Below, piece by piece: positions 5,968 through 12,669 of a stretch of DNA of 12,994 nt. This DNA comes from Syntrophales bacterium (GTDB lineage: Bacteria; Desulfobacterota; Syntrophia; Syntrophales; UBA2210), in the NCBI GenBank assembly GCA_030655735.1, contig JAUSPK010000238.1, positions 1 to 12,994 of the forward strand, read 5' to 3'. Each line of letters starts with the position of its first letter. Position 1 is the first letter of the stretch. The notes below the pieces were generated by a model. That model worked only from the letters and a program-made list of their open reading frames with translations. It had not been told where the DNA came from and did not search any database. Made by a program: the position numbers and the translations under genes.

Positions 5968-7046
5968 GGCTGCGGGTCTCCCATCGGGTACGAGCCCAGT
6001 ATCTTGATAAAGGTGGCATGCCTGCCGAGATCCTCCAGGCATTCCTGTATCTTATCTTCCTTCACGTGCCCGTCGAAATCGACGAAGAAGAGGTATTCCC
6101 ATATGGTTCCCTTGATGGGATAGGATTCGATCTTCATCAGATTGATCTCCTTCTGGGCGAATGGTTGCAATGAACTGTACAGGGCCCCCGGCATATGACG
6201 GGTCCCCATAAGAATAGACGTCTTGTCCCTCTCCGTTGGCCTGCTCTCACCCCTCCCGATTACGAGGAACCGGGTGACGTTCGACGGATTGTCTTCGATC
6301 CCCTCCGAGATGACGGTCAGCCCGTACAGGTCCGCGGCGCTGCTGCTGGCGATGGCGGCTCCTTCACCGTCCTCCACAACCTTTCGGGCGGCCTTTGCCG
6401 TGCTGTCTGTCTCATGGAGGGAGCAGAGGGGTAGATTCTCCCTGATCCATTCCTGGCACTGTGCCAGGGCCTGGGGGTGAGAGTATATTCGCTTTAGACC
6501 GCCCAGGTCCTTTTGCGTGGACAATAAGGAATGATTGATCCGGAGAAAGATCTCCCCCAGGATATGCAGGGGTGTTGCGAGTAGCCTGTCCAGCGTCAGC
6601 TTGACGGCGCCCTCCAGGGAATTTTCCACGGGGACGACCCCCCATCCCGCCTTTCCTCGTTCCACCTGGTCAAAGACATCAAATATGGTTGGCTCGGGGG
6701 AGAAGAGGGCGCTCCTGCCGAAATGGGACTGGGCCGCCGCGTGCGTGAATGACGCCTCCGGGCCCAGGTACGCCACCGGTACGGGCGCCTGAAGGGCCCG
6801 TGATGCTGACAGAATCTCGGTGAAGATATCCTTCAGGGCGTTTTCAGTCAGAGGACCTTCGTTGATTCCATTCAGCCGTCTGTAGATCCTGCTCTCCTGT
6901 GATGGATCATAGATGTCGAGACCCTCCATCTTTTTTGTATCCCCGATCTCCAGGGATATTCGGGCCCTCTCGTTCAAAAGCTTGACGATCTTTTCATCCT
7001 TCTTTTTAAGGCGATCTCTCAGGTGATCGAGCGATTCTGATTTCAT
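5964..7046 (-). CDS. pheA: P-protein: chorismate mutase / prephenate dehydratase with ACT domain
   Basis: A 360-residue bifunctional enzyme taking chorismate to prephenate and then to phenylpyruvate, the committed branch to phenylalanine. Residues 1-86 form an AroQ-type chorismate mutase helix bundle (LRDRLKKKDEKIVKLLNERARIS). Residues 90-270 form the prephenate dehydratase domain, with AYLGPEASFTHAAA, VVPVENSLEGAV and the catalytic TRF motif at 258-260. Residues 275-355 form an ACT regulatory domain. The ACT motif GAL (287-289) is kept, but the usual ESRP is ESYP (307-310). Phenylalanine feedback is the known family regulation; the substitution may alter it. pheA overlaps both neighbours by ATGA and sits inside the shikimate pathway genes and not after them. 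Confidence 0.97.
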   Translation of the reverse strand: MKSESLDHLRDRLKKKDEKIVKLLNERARISLEIGDTKKMEGLDIYDPSQESRIYRRLNGINEGPLTENALKDIFTEILSASRALQAPVPVAYLGPEASFTHAAAQSHFGRSALFSPEPTIFDVFDQVERGKAGWGVVPVENSLEGAVKLTLDRLLATPLHILGEIFLRINHSLLSTQKDLGGLKRIYSHPQALAQCQEWIRENLPLCSLHETDSTAKAARKVVEDGEGAAIASSSAADLYGLTVISEGIEDNPSNVTRFLVIGRGESRPTERDKTSILMGTRHMPGALYSSLQPFAQKEINLMKIESYPIKGTIWEYLFFVDFDGHVKEDKIQECLEDLGRHATFIKILGSYPMGDPQP

Positions 7047-8137
7047 TTTTTCAGCTCCTCGATGGTCTCACGGATAAGCGCCTCTTCCACCGATCCGTTG
7101 GTGAAGGGCGTTCCGATCTTCTTCAGCAACACGAAGTGGATAGAATCACCTTCCTTCTTTTTGTCCGTCCTGGTCTTCGATATGATTTCTTCCGTACTGA
7201 TCGATGTCGGAACATGGTCCGCAAGGCCCGCGGCCCTGACAAGCTGTTGTATCCTGACCCGATCATCGGATGGAAGGTACTTCATCTTTTCCGATATACG
7301 TGCCGTAGCGATCATGCCCATAGAGACGGCATTCCCGTGGGTGACCGTGTATCCCGATGCCGCTTCGATGGCATGTCCTATGGTATGGCCGAAATTGAGA
7401 AAACGGCGCACGCCTATATCCTTTTCGTCGATTTCAACGATGCCCTTCTTTATCTTGCATGACCGCTCCACAATCGTTTGCAGTATGTCCGGGTCCCGGT
7501 CCCTGATCGCGTCGGATTTTCCCTCCAGGAGGGTGAAGAGCTCGACATCATCAATGATTCCATACTTGACGACCTCCGACAGGCCGTTGATGAATTCATC
7601 ATCCGGAAGGGTTTCCAGAAACCGGAGGTCTATAAATATGGCCCGCGGCTGTGAAAATGTCCCCAGGAGATTCTTCCCCTCCGGAAGATCGATCCCCGTC
7701 TTGCCGCCGATGCCACTGTCTACCTGGGCCAACAAGGTCGTCGGCACCTGGATGTAGGGAATGGACCGCATGTATATGGATGAAACAAAGCCGGTTATGT
7801 CCCCGGTAACCCCGCCGCCGAGTGCGATCAGGGCGGAGCTTCTGTCGACGCCACGATTGATCAACTCCCTGGTAATGGTGAGAACCGTGTCCATATTTTT
7901 GGACACCTCTCCCGCCGGGAATTCAATCAAATCGGCCTTCAGATTCACTTCTCTCAATACGCCGAGGATCTCTTCCCCGTATAGAGCGGATACGTTGGAA
8001 TCGGTTATGACAGTGTACCGATTGGCGAGGTTGCCCTTTGCAATGACAAGCCCTATTCGGTCGAGGATGGTATGGCCGATACAGATCTCGTGAGAGAGAG
8101 AAGATTGCTTGTCGAGATTGACCTTGATCCTTTTCAT
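7043..8137 (-). CDS. aroB: 3-dehydroquinate synthase
   Basis: A 364-residue NAD- and metal-dependent enzyme that cyclises DAHP to 3-dehydroquinate, the second shikimate-pathway step. Signatures: the NAD-binding glycine run GGGVTGD (107-113), VPTTLLAQVDSGIGGKTGID (131-150), and the zinc ligands Glu188 (in LSEVVKYG), His251 (in NFGHTIGHAIE) and His267 (in THGNA). Length is normal. The ATG at 8137 overlaps the stop of aroF (ATGA), and its own stop overlaps the pheA start in the same way, so translation is probably coupled on both sides. Confidence 0.98.
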   Translation of the reverse strand: MKRIKVNLDKQSSLSHEICIGHTILDRIGLVIAKGNLANRYTVITDSNVSALYGEEILGVLREVNLKADLIEFPAGEVSKNMDTVLTITRELINRGVDRSSALIALGGGVTGDITGFVSSIYMRSIPYIQVPTTLLAQVDSGIGGKTGIDLPEGKNLLGTFSQPRAIFIDLRFLETLPDDEFINGLSEVVKYGIIDDVELFTLLEGKSDAIRDRDPDILQTIVERSCKIKKGIVEIDEKDIGVRRFLNFGHTIGHAIEAASGYTVTHGNAVSMGMIATARISEKMKYLPSDDRVRIQQLVRAAGLADHVPTSISTEEIISKTRTDKKKEGDSIHFVLLKKIGTPFTNGSVEEALIRETIEELKK

Positions 8138-9162
8138 GCGGACACCTTCGTTCCCTTCCGTATGAGTTTTTCGAGGATTCGTACTTCTTCCATAAGCGCA
8201 TAGAACTTCTCAGGTTTCAGGGACTGATTCCCGTCAGAGACGGCCTTCCCCGGCTCGGGATGAACCTCGATCATGACACCATCCGCCCCTACCGCGAGCG
8301 CCGCTCTTGTGAGGGGAAGGACATACTTCCAGTTCCCTGCCGCATGGCTGGGATCAACGATCACCGGCAGGTGCGACAGTTCCTTTAAGACGGGCACGGC
8401 GCTGATGTCGAGGGTGTTGCGGGTTGCCGTTTCAAAGGTGCGAATCCCCCGCTCGCACAGGATGACGTTGTCATTTCCCGACGAGAGGATGTATTCCGCC
8501 GACATGAGGAATTCTTCGATCGTCGTCATCATCCCCCGCTTGAGAAGCACGGGCTTTTTCGCCTTTCCCACCTTTTTCAGGAGGGCGAAGTTCTGGACGT
8601 TTCGTGCCCCTATCTGGAGGATATCGACGTATTCTTCAACCAGGTCGACATCGGTGGTATTGAGCACCTCCGTGATGACTGGCATTCCCGCCTTGTCGCC
8701 GGCCTTTCTGAGGAGTTTCAGACCCTCCTCCTCCATTCCCTGGAAACTGTAGGGTGACGTCCTCGGTTTGAAGGCTCCACCCCTGATAATATCGGCTCCC
8801 CCCTTCTTGGCGATGAAGGCGCTTTCCATCATCTGTTCCGGGCTTTCAATTGAGCAGGGACCCGCCATGACGATAAAACCCGAGCCGCCGATTTTCAGAT
8901 TGCCGACCCGTATGATGGTGTCCCCCTGTTTTGCCTCACGGCTGGCCAGTTTATAGGGTTTCAGAATGGGAATCGTTTTTTCAACTCCCGAAAGAGATTC
9001 GACAAACTTCAGATTTTCCTTGCCGCGGTTGTCCCCGACGGCGCCTATAATGGTCCGTTCAATTCCGTGGGAGGGGTGGGTCCTGTAACCAACCGACTCA
9101 ATCCAGTCGATTACATTTTTAATCTGTGCCTCTGTTGCGTTTTTTTTCATTACGATGATCAC
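8134..9162 (-). CDS. aroF: 3-deoxy-7-phosphoheptulonate (DAHP) synthase with N-terminal regulatory domain
   Basis: A 342-residue enzyme that condenses PEP with erythrose-4-phosphate, the entry step of the pathway. Residues 1-70 look like the ferredoxin-like regulatory domain of Thermotoga-type (class I-beta) DAHP synthases; the barrel spans about 85-335. Metal and substrate motifs: MAGPCSIES (Cys103), RGGAFKPRTSPYSFQG, LKRGMM, CERGIRTFE, VDPSHAAG and the terminal IEVHPEP and SDGNQSL. The start is GTG at 9162, 9 nt after AGGAGG (9177-9172); an ATG four codons in is too far from that site. Family knowledge: in T. maritima this N-terminal domain mediates tyrosine inhibition. First gene of the operon, directly behind a leader attenuator. 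The symbol aroF is used by convention for this family and does not imply orthology to E. coli AroF. Confidence 0.97.
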   Translation of the reverse strand: MIIVMKKNATEAQIKNVIDWIESVGYRTHPSHGIERTIIGAVGDNRGKENLKFVESLSGVEKTIPILKPYKLASREAKQGDTIIRVGNLKIGGSGFIVMAGPCSIESPEQMMESAFIAKKGGADIIRGGAFKPRTSPYSFQGMEEEGLKLLRKAGDKAGMPVITEVLNTTDVDLVEEYVDILQIGARNVQNFALLKKVGKAKKPVLLKRGMMTTIEEFLMSAEYILSSGNDNVILCERGIRTFETATRNTLDISAVPVLKELSHLPVIVDPSHAAGNWKYVLPLTRAALAVGADGVMIEVHPEPGKAVSDGNQSLKPEKFYALMEEVRILEKLIRKGTKVSA

Positions 9163-9180
9163 GTCTCAAATCCTCCTGTC

Positions 9181-9222
9181 AAAAATAAAAAGGCCATGAT
9201 GAAACTGATTTCACCATGGCCC
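9181..9222 (-). terminator. Intrinsic terminator T2 immediately upstream of aroF
   Basis: The - strand transcript folds into a 13-bp stem: GGCCATGGTGAAA (9221-9209) pairs with TTTCATCATGGCC (9204-9192) with one G-U pair and loop TCAG. It is followed by TTTTTATTTTT (9191-9181). This is a strong Rho-independent terminator whose U-run ends 18 nt before the aroF GTG. Its 5' arm can also pair with the 3' arm of the preceding terminator (see findings). Confidence 0.9.
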
Positions 9223-9229
9223 TATAAAC

Positions 9230-9270
9230 AAAAAAGCCACGGCGTAGACGCTTTCGGTCTACCCATGGCT
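9230..9270 (-). terminator. Attenuator terminator T1 (segments 3:4) of the aro leader
   Basis: AGCCATGGGTAGAC (9270-9257) pairs with GTCTACGCCGTGGCT (9249-9235) as an 8-bp and a 6-bp helix separated by one bulged G (9243), with one G-U pair; the loop region is CGAAAGC. A run of six T (9235-9230) follows directly. The 5' arm is the same segment that pairs with the end of the leader ORF in the alternative antiterminator fold, which is the arrangement of a trp-type attenuator. Confidence 0.9.
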
Positions 9271-9318
9271 TAACTTATGTATGTTCTGATGTTAGCTACT
9301 CATAAGCGATGGGCACAC
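9257..9318 (-). promoter_or_regulatory. Antiterminator fold (segments 2:3) of the aromatic attenuator
   Basis: Segment 2 (9318-9303, inside codons 21-26 of the leader ORF) is complementary to segment 3 (9272-9257, which contains the 5' arm of T1): five pairs, a mismatch, seven pairs including one G-U, a mismatch, then two pairs. Segment 2 is also perfectly complementary over 8 bp to segment 1 at the start of the leader ORF (GATGGGCA, 9376-9369, with TGCCCATC, 9315-9308). Mutually exclusive 1:2/3:4 and 2:3 folds are thereby defined. Pairings are read by eye; stabilities were not computed. Confidence 0.8.
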
Positions 9319-9378
9319 CGATCCGCCAAAATAGTAATAGCTAAACCAGTAATTTAAATTCACACTTCTGCCCATCAT
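9292..9378 (-). CDS. Aromatic-rich leader peptide (28 aa) of the aro operon attenuator
   Basis: A short ORF between the promoter and terminator T1. It starts at ATG 9378 (a second ATG follows immediately), 7 nt after AAAGG (9390-9386), and ends at TAA 9294-9292. Codons 10-17 (9351-9328) encode Tyr-Trp-Phe-Ser-Tyr-Tyr-Tyr-Phe: seven of eight residues are aromatic, with all three aromatic amino acids present. Known leader-peptide logic: a ribosome starved for charged tRNA stalls at these codons, leaving the downstream segment 2 free to form the antiterminator; a ribosome reaching the stop codon covers segment 2 and lets the terminator form. The distances fit this model at every aromatic codon. 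The remainder of the peptide (MMGRSVNLN before, GGSVCPSLMSS after) is unremarkable. No stable product is expected. Confidence 0.87.
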   Translation of the reverse strand: MMGRSVNLNYWFSYYYFGGSVCPSLMSS

Positions 9379-9405
9379 AGAAACACCTTTCCAAAACTTT
9401 CGAGC

Positions 9406-9435
9406 TTTATGCCCACAAAGCTAAAGTATTGTCAA
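9406..9435 (-). promoter_or_regulatory. Candidate sigma70 promoter of the aro operon leader
   Basis: On the - strand a perfect TTGACA (9435-9430) is followed by an 18-nt spacer and CATAAA (9411-9406), matching the -10 consensus at four of six positions. Transcription would begin near 9400, about 20 nt before the leader-peptide ATG, as expected for an attenuated operon. The -35 is strong; the -10 assignment is less certain. Confidence 0.6.
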
Positions 9436-9569
9436 GGAGAAAAATCCTTCATTGAAGTGTAATCGACTCGTGATGGAAGAAAGGCCTAACATTTACAGCC
9501 ACCTTGCCGATGAAAGGCCTCCGCGCCGCAGTAAGTTTGTCAGGGAGGGTATAGGGGGGGCGCTCCCGT
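9436..9569. other. Spacer between glyS stop and aro promoter
   Basis: About 134 bp with no convincing gene. A G-run (9554-9560 on the + strand) and a 9-bp direct repeat GAAAGGCCT (9479-9487 and 9512-9520) are seen. No hairpin followed by a U-run is present after glyS, so the glyQS transcript may continue into the aro leader and end at T1/T2. Confidence 0.4.
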
Positions 9570-11654
9570 TCAGCCTTCCGTTACGATCCTGGAGAAATCG
9601 GCGATCCGGTGGAAGAGGTGGGACATCTCCTCCAGAAGGGACAGCCGGTTGAACCGTATTTTCTCATCCTCCGCCATAACCATGACTTCAGTAAAGAAGG
9701 TGTCGACCGGTTTTCGGAGTTTTGCCATCTCGGACAGGGCTTCTGAGTAGCTGCCGTTGTCTATGCAGGTGTTCGCCTTCTCCCGTATGTCGGTAAATGC
9801 GTGATATAGGTTCTCCTCGGCAGGGGCATCAAAGACGGACGTGTTTACGGATCCCCCTTCAAAGTCCTTGAGGATATTGACGACGCGCTTGAAGGCGATT
9901 GCCAGCGGTTCGAAGTCGGGGTGTTTTTTGAAGGCCTCCATGGCCTCTATCTTTCCAAGGGATTGAACGATATCGGATATGCCGAGCGCCAAGACGGCGC
10001 CTACCACATCATAGGGGTGCCCCTGTGATATCAGCTGATTTTCAAACCTTCCCCTGAAAAAGTCGAGCACATCCGCCTTTGTCTCATCCGGCTCCCTCTT
10101 CAGTTTTTTGCCGAGGATTGAAATGCTCATGCCGATGAGTTCATCCAGGTTCAGCGGATAATTTTTGTTCAGAATGATGTTTATAATACCAAGCGCCTGC
10201 CTTCTGAGGGCAAATGGATCGGCCGTCCCCGTGGGGACGAGATTGATGCCGAAAAATCCCACGATTGTATCCATCTTGTCGGCGATGCTGACGATGGCGC
10301 CCTCATCCGTTTCCGGGAGATCACCTCCGGCGGCTATCGGGAGGTAGTGTTCATAGATCGCCTTTGCGATAAAGGGCTCTACACCTTGCAGAAGGGCATA
10401 CTCCCTCCCCATCACCCCCTGCAGTTCAGGGAATTCATAGACCATCTGAGTTTCAAGATCCGCCTTGGAAAGTGTCGCGGTCAGGGCAACCGTATCTAAA
10501 GAAGACGCGGGAGAGGAGAATACGATTCTGGTCGAGATATCTTTCGCGATTTCCCTGAATCGTTCCACCTTTTCATAGGAGGTACCAAGAGCACGGTGGA
10601 AGACAACATTCTTCAGGGCTTCCAGGTGATCTTCGAGGGGGGCCTTACGGTCTTCCTCGAAGAAGAACCGTGCGTCGGCCAGCCGGGCCCGTATCACCTT
10701 TTCATTGCCGCGGGCCACGACCGATGGGTCCCGGGACAGGGTATTGTTGACGGTGATGAAATAGGGGAGCAGTTTCCCCTTCGTGTCGACGACGGGGAAG
10801 TATTTCTGGTGTTTCATCATGGCGGTGGTCAGGACCTCTTTGGGAAGCGCGAGGTATTCCTTGTCAAAGGTTCCGCATACGACGGAGGGATATTCGACGA
10901 GAAAGCTTACCTCTCCCAGGAGGGCATCGTTTTCAAGGACGCAGCCCGAGACGTCCTCGGCGGCCGCCCTCGCCCCATCCCGTATGATCTTCTTCCTTCG
11001 GCCCGGATCCACGATGACGAATCGTTCTTCCGTTTGTTTGAGGTAGTCTTCAAAACCAGCGACCTTGAACGGCTCCGGGGCCATGAACCGGTGGCCGCGG
11101 CTTGTGTCTGAGCTGGTTATGTTCTCTATCGAAAAGGGGATAACCTCACCCCCGAAGAGGGCCAGTATCCAGTGAATCGGCCTCGCAAAGCGCAGACCCA
11201 GATCCATCCAGCGCATCGATTTTCGGAAGGGAATGGAGAGGATGAATCGCGGCAGGAGGTCCTTCAGAATATCGAAGGTATCTCCACCGATGATCTTTTT
11301 TCGCGCGCAGATCTGTTTCCCCTTGGGCGTTTCGACGATCTCCAGTTCGGATACCTCTATCCCCTGTCCCCGGGCGAACCCGATGGCCGCCTTTGTGGGG
11401 CTGCCCCCTTCATCGAAGGCCACGGCGGTTGAAGGCCCCAGCTTCTCCAGAACCTGGTCCTCCTGCCGCTCCTCCACACCCTCGATCGACAGGATAAGCC
11501 TTCTCGGTGTGCCCATGGTTCTTATGCGGCCGTGGCCGATACGGTTTTCGGAAAGCTCCCCGGTGATAATCTTCTCCATATCCTTGAGCGCCTTCGGGAG
11601 GAAGGCGGCCGGGATCTCTTCCGTTCCTATCTCTAACAACAGATCCTTTGCCAT
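9570..11654 (-). CDS. glyS: Glycine--tRNA ligase, beta subunit
   Basis: A 694-residue protein, the usual size of the bacterial GlyS subunit of the alpha2beta2 glycyl-tRNA synthetase. The opening KDLLLEIGTEEIPAAFLPKAL is the family hallmark, followed by LGPSTAVAFDEGGSPTKAAIGFARGQG, SIPFRKSMRWMDLGLRFARPIHWI, VEYPSVVCGTFDKEYLALPKEVL with MKHQKYFPV, and the HD-like region (ALLQGVEPFIAKAIYEHYLP, then DKMDTIVGFFGINLVPTGTADPFALRRQALGI). The C-terminal roughly 100 residues form the DALR-type anticodon-binding helical domain. The ATG at 11654 follows GAGGAG at a slightly long distance (about 11 nt). It lies 19 nt after glyQ, clearly in the same operon. The beta subunit binds tRNA(Gly); the catalytic class II core is in GlyQ. 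Confidence 0.98.
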   Translation of the reverse strand: MAKDLLLEIGTEEIPAAFLPKALKDMEKIITGELSENRIGHGRIRTMGTPRRLILSIEGVEERQEDQVLEKLGPSTAVAFDEGGSPTKAAIGFARGQGIEVSELEIVETPKGKQICARKKIIGGDTFDILKDLLPRFILSIPFRKSMRWMDLGLRFARPIHWILALFGGEVIPFSIENITSSDTSRGHRFMAPEPFKVAGFEDYLKQTEERFVIVDPGRRKKIIRDGARAAAEDVSGCVLENDALLGEVSFLVEYPSVVCGTFDKEYLALPKEVLTTAMMKHQKYFPVVDTKGKLLPYFITVNNTLSRDPSVVARGNEKVIRARLADARFFFEEDRKAPLEDHLEALKNVVFHRALGTSYEKVERFREIAKDISTRIVFSSPASSLDTVALTATLSKADLETQMVYEFPELQGVMGREYALLQGVEPFIAKAIYEHYLPIAAGGDLPETDEGAIVSIADKMDTIVGFFGINLVPTGTADPFALRRQALGIINIILNKNYPLNLDELIGMSISILGKKLKREPDETKADVLDFFRGRFENQLISQGHPYDVVGAVLALGISDIVQSLGKIEAMEAFKKHPDFEPLAIAFKRVVNILKDFEGGSVNTSVFDAPAEENLYHAFTDIREKANTCIDNGSYSEALSEMAKLRKPVDTFFTEVMVMAEDEKIRFNRLSLLEEMSHLFHRIADFSRIVTEG

Positions 11655-11673
11655 GAGAACAATAACTCCTCTG

Positions 11674-12555
11674 TTAACCCTTGGTGAACTTTCCCATCAG
11701 GGGATATCCCATCTCTTCCCTCTGCCGGGAATACCCTTCGGCGCTGAGGCGGGCGAGGTTTCTCACCCTGCCGATGTAGCTTGTGCGTTCATTAACGCTT
11801 ATGGCGCCCCGCGCGTCCAGGATATTGAATACGTGTGAACATTTCAGACAATAGTCGTACGCGGGAAGGACGAGGCTCTTCTCCGCGGTCTTGATCGATT
11901 CCGCCTCATACATGTCGAAGAGTGTCCTGAGCATGTCGGTATCGGCCTCTTCGAACTGGTAGGTGGAAAACTCCACTTCGTCCCGGTGATGGACGTCCCC
12001 GTATGTTATCCCGTGACCCCACTCCAGGTCGTATACGTTGTCGATCTCCTGGATGTACATGGCGATCCGTTCTATGCCGTAGGTGATCTCGACGCATATG
12101 GGGCTTAAGTCTATGCCGCCGACCTGCTGGAAGTAGGTGAATTGTGTGATCTCCATGCCGTCGAGCCAGACCTCCCAGCCCAATCCCCATGCACCGAGGG
12201 TGGGGGATTCCCAGTCGTCCTCCACGAATCGTATATCGTGATCCAGGGGATCGATGCCGAAGGTCTTCAGGGAATTGAGATACAGATCCTGTATGTCGAG
12301 AGGGGAGGGCTTCATGATGACCTGGTACTGGTAATAGTGCTGCAGGCGGTTCGGGTTTTCCCCGTATCTGCCGTCCGTCGGCCTGCGCGATGGTTCCACG
12401 TAAGCGACATTCCACGGCTCCGGTCCGAGCGCCCTGAGAAACGTTGCCGGATTGAAGGTGCCGGCGCCCACCTCTATATCATAGGGCTGCTGTACTATGC
12501 ATCCCTGATCGGCCCAGTACTTTTCCAGGGCGAATATCAGTTCCTGAAAGGTCAC
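11674..12555 (-). CDS. glyQ: Glycine--tRNA ligase, alpha subunit
   Basis: A 293-residue class II synthetase subunit that activates glycine. Family-defining stretches are intact: YWADQGCIVQQPYDIEVGAGTFNPATFLRALGPEPW, SRRPTDGRYGENPNRLQHYYQYQVIMKPSP, DIRFVEDDWESPTLGAWGLGWEVWLDGMEITQFTYFQQ and ITYGIERIAMYIQ. Start choice: the frame allows GTG at 12561, but that GTG is part of the Shine-Dalgarno sequence AAGGAGGTGA itself. The GTG at 12555 lies 5 nt after AAGGAGG (12567-12561) and gives MTFQELIFALEKYW, the typical N-terminus. It lies upstream of glyS by 19 nt and downstream of recO by 100 nt. Confidence 0.96.
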   Translation of the reverse strand: MTFQELIFALEKYWADQGCIVQQPYDIEVGAGTFNPATFLRALGPEPWNVAYVEPSRRPTDGRYGENPNRLQHYYQYQVIMKPSPLDIQDLYLNSLKTFGIDPLDHDIRFVEDDWESPTLGAWGLGWEVWLDGMEITQFTYFQQVGGIDLSPICVEITYGIERIAMYIQEIDNVYDLEWGHGITYGDVHHRDEVEFSTYQFEEADTDMLRTLFDMYEAESIKTAEKSLVLPAYDYCLKCSHVFNILDARGAISVNERTSYIGRVRNLARLSAEGYSRQREEMGYPLMGKFTKG

Positions 12556-12593
12556 GTTCACCTCCTTGGGCTACGGTATTTGAACGAGGGGAC

Positions 12594-12621
12594 GCTATCA
12601 TCAAGGGGGGGAGACTGTCAA
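12594..12621 (-). promoter_or_regulatory. Candidate promoter for glyQS
   Basis: In the recO-glyQ gap the - strand has TTGACA (12621-12616), a 16-nt spacer containing seven C residues, and GATAGC (12599-12594). The -35 is perfect, the -10 poor (3 of 6). Position and the 100-bp gap make an internal promoter plausible, but weakly supported. Confidence 0.4.
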
Positions 12622-12622
12622 G

Positions 12623-12669
12623 GCGGAATCGACCTTCGAGCTTCGGGTCACTGGATCACATCATTCCGC
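12623..12669. repeat. Inverted repeat at the recO 3' end
   Basis: GCGGAAT (12623-12629) and ATTCCGC (12663-12669) are perfect 7-bp inverted arms around a 33-nt loop that itself holds GACC/GGTC. It overlaps the recO stop codon and adjoins the candidate glyQ -35. No U-run follows, so it is not a standard terminator; role unknown. Confidence 0.35.

Noticed and set aside
9163..9195. TTGACA on the - strand just before the aroF ribosome binding site as an aroF promoter
   Set aside because: The hexamer arises from the T2 U-run joined to GACAGGAGG; no -10 is found at 16-18 nt and it would lie inside the coding region.
9163..9420. T-box riboswitch upstream of aroF
   Set aside because: No T-box consensus (AGGGUGGAACCGCG-like) sequence is present, while a complete leader ORF with alternative folds is.
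9492..9497. TGTAAA on the - strand as a TyrR box
   Set aside because: Only a half-site; the second half TTTACA at the required spacing is absent, and no TyrR gene is in the window.
9479..9520. 9-bp direct repeat GAAAGGCCT as a target-site duplication
   Set aside because: Only 33 nt apart with nothing resembling a mobile element between; AGGCCT is self-complementary and can recur by chance.
9541..9575. GGGAGCGCCC after glyS as an intrinsic terminator
   Set aside because: Stem of only three or four pairs and no U-run downstream.
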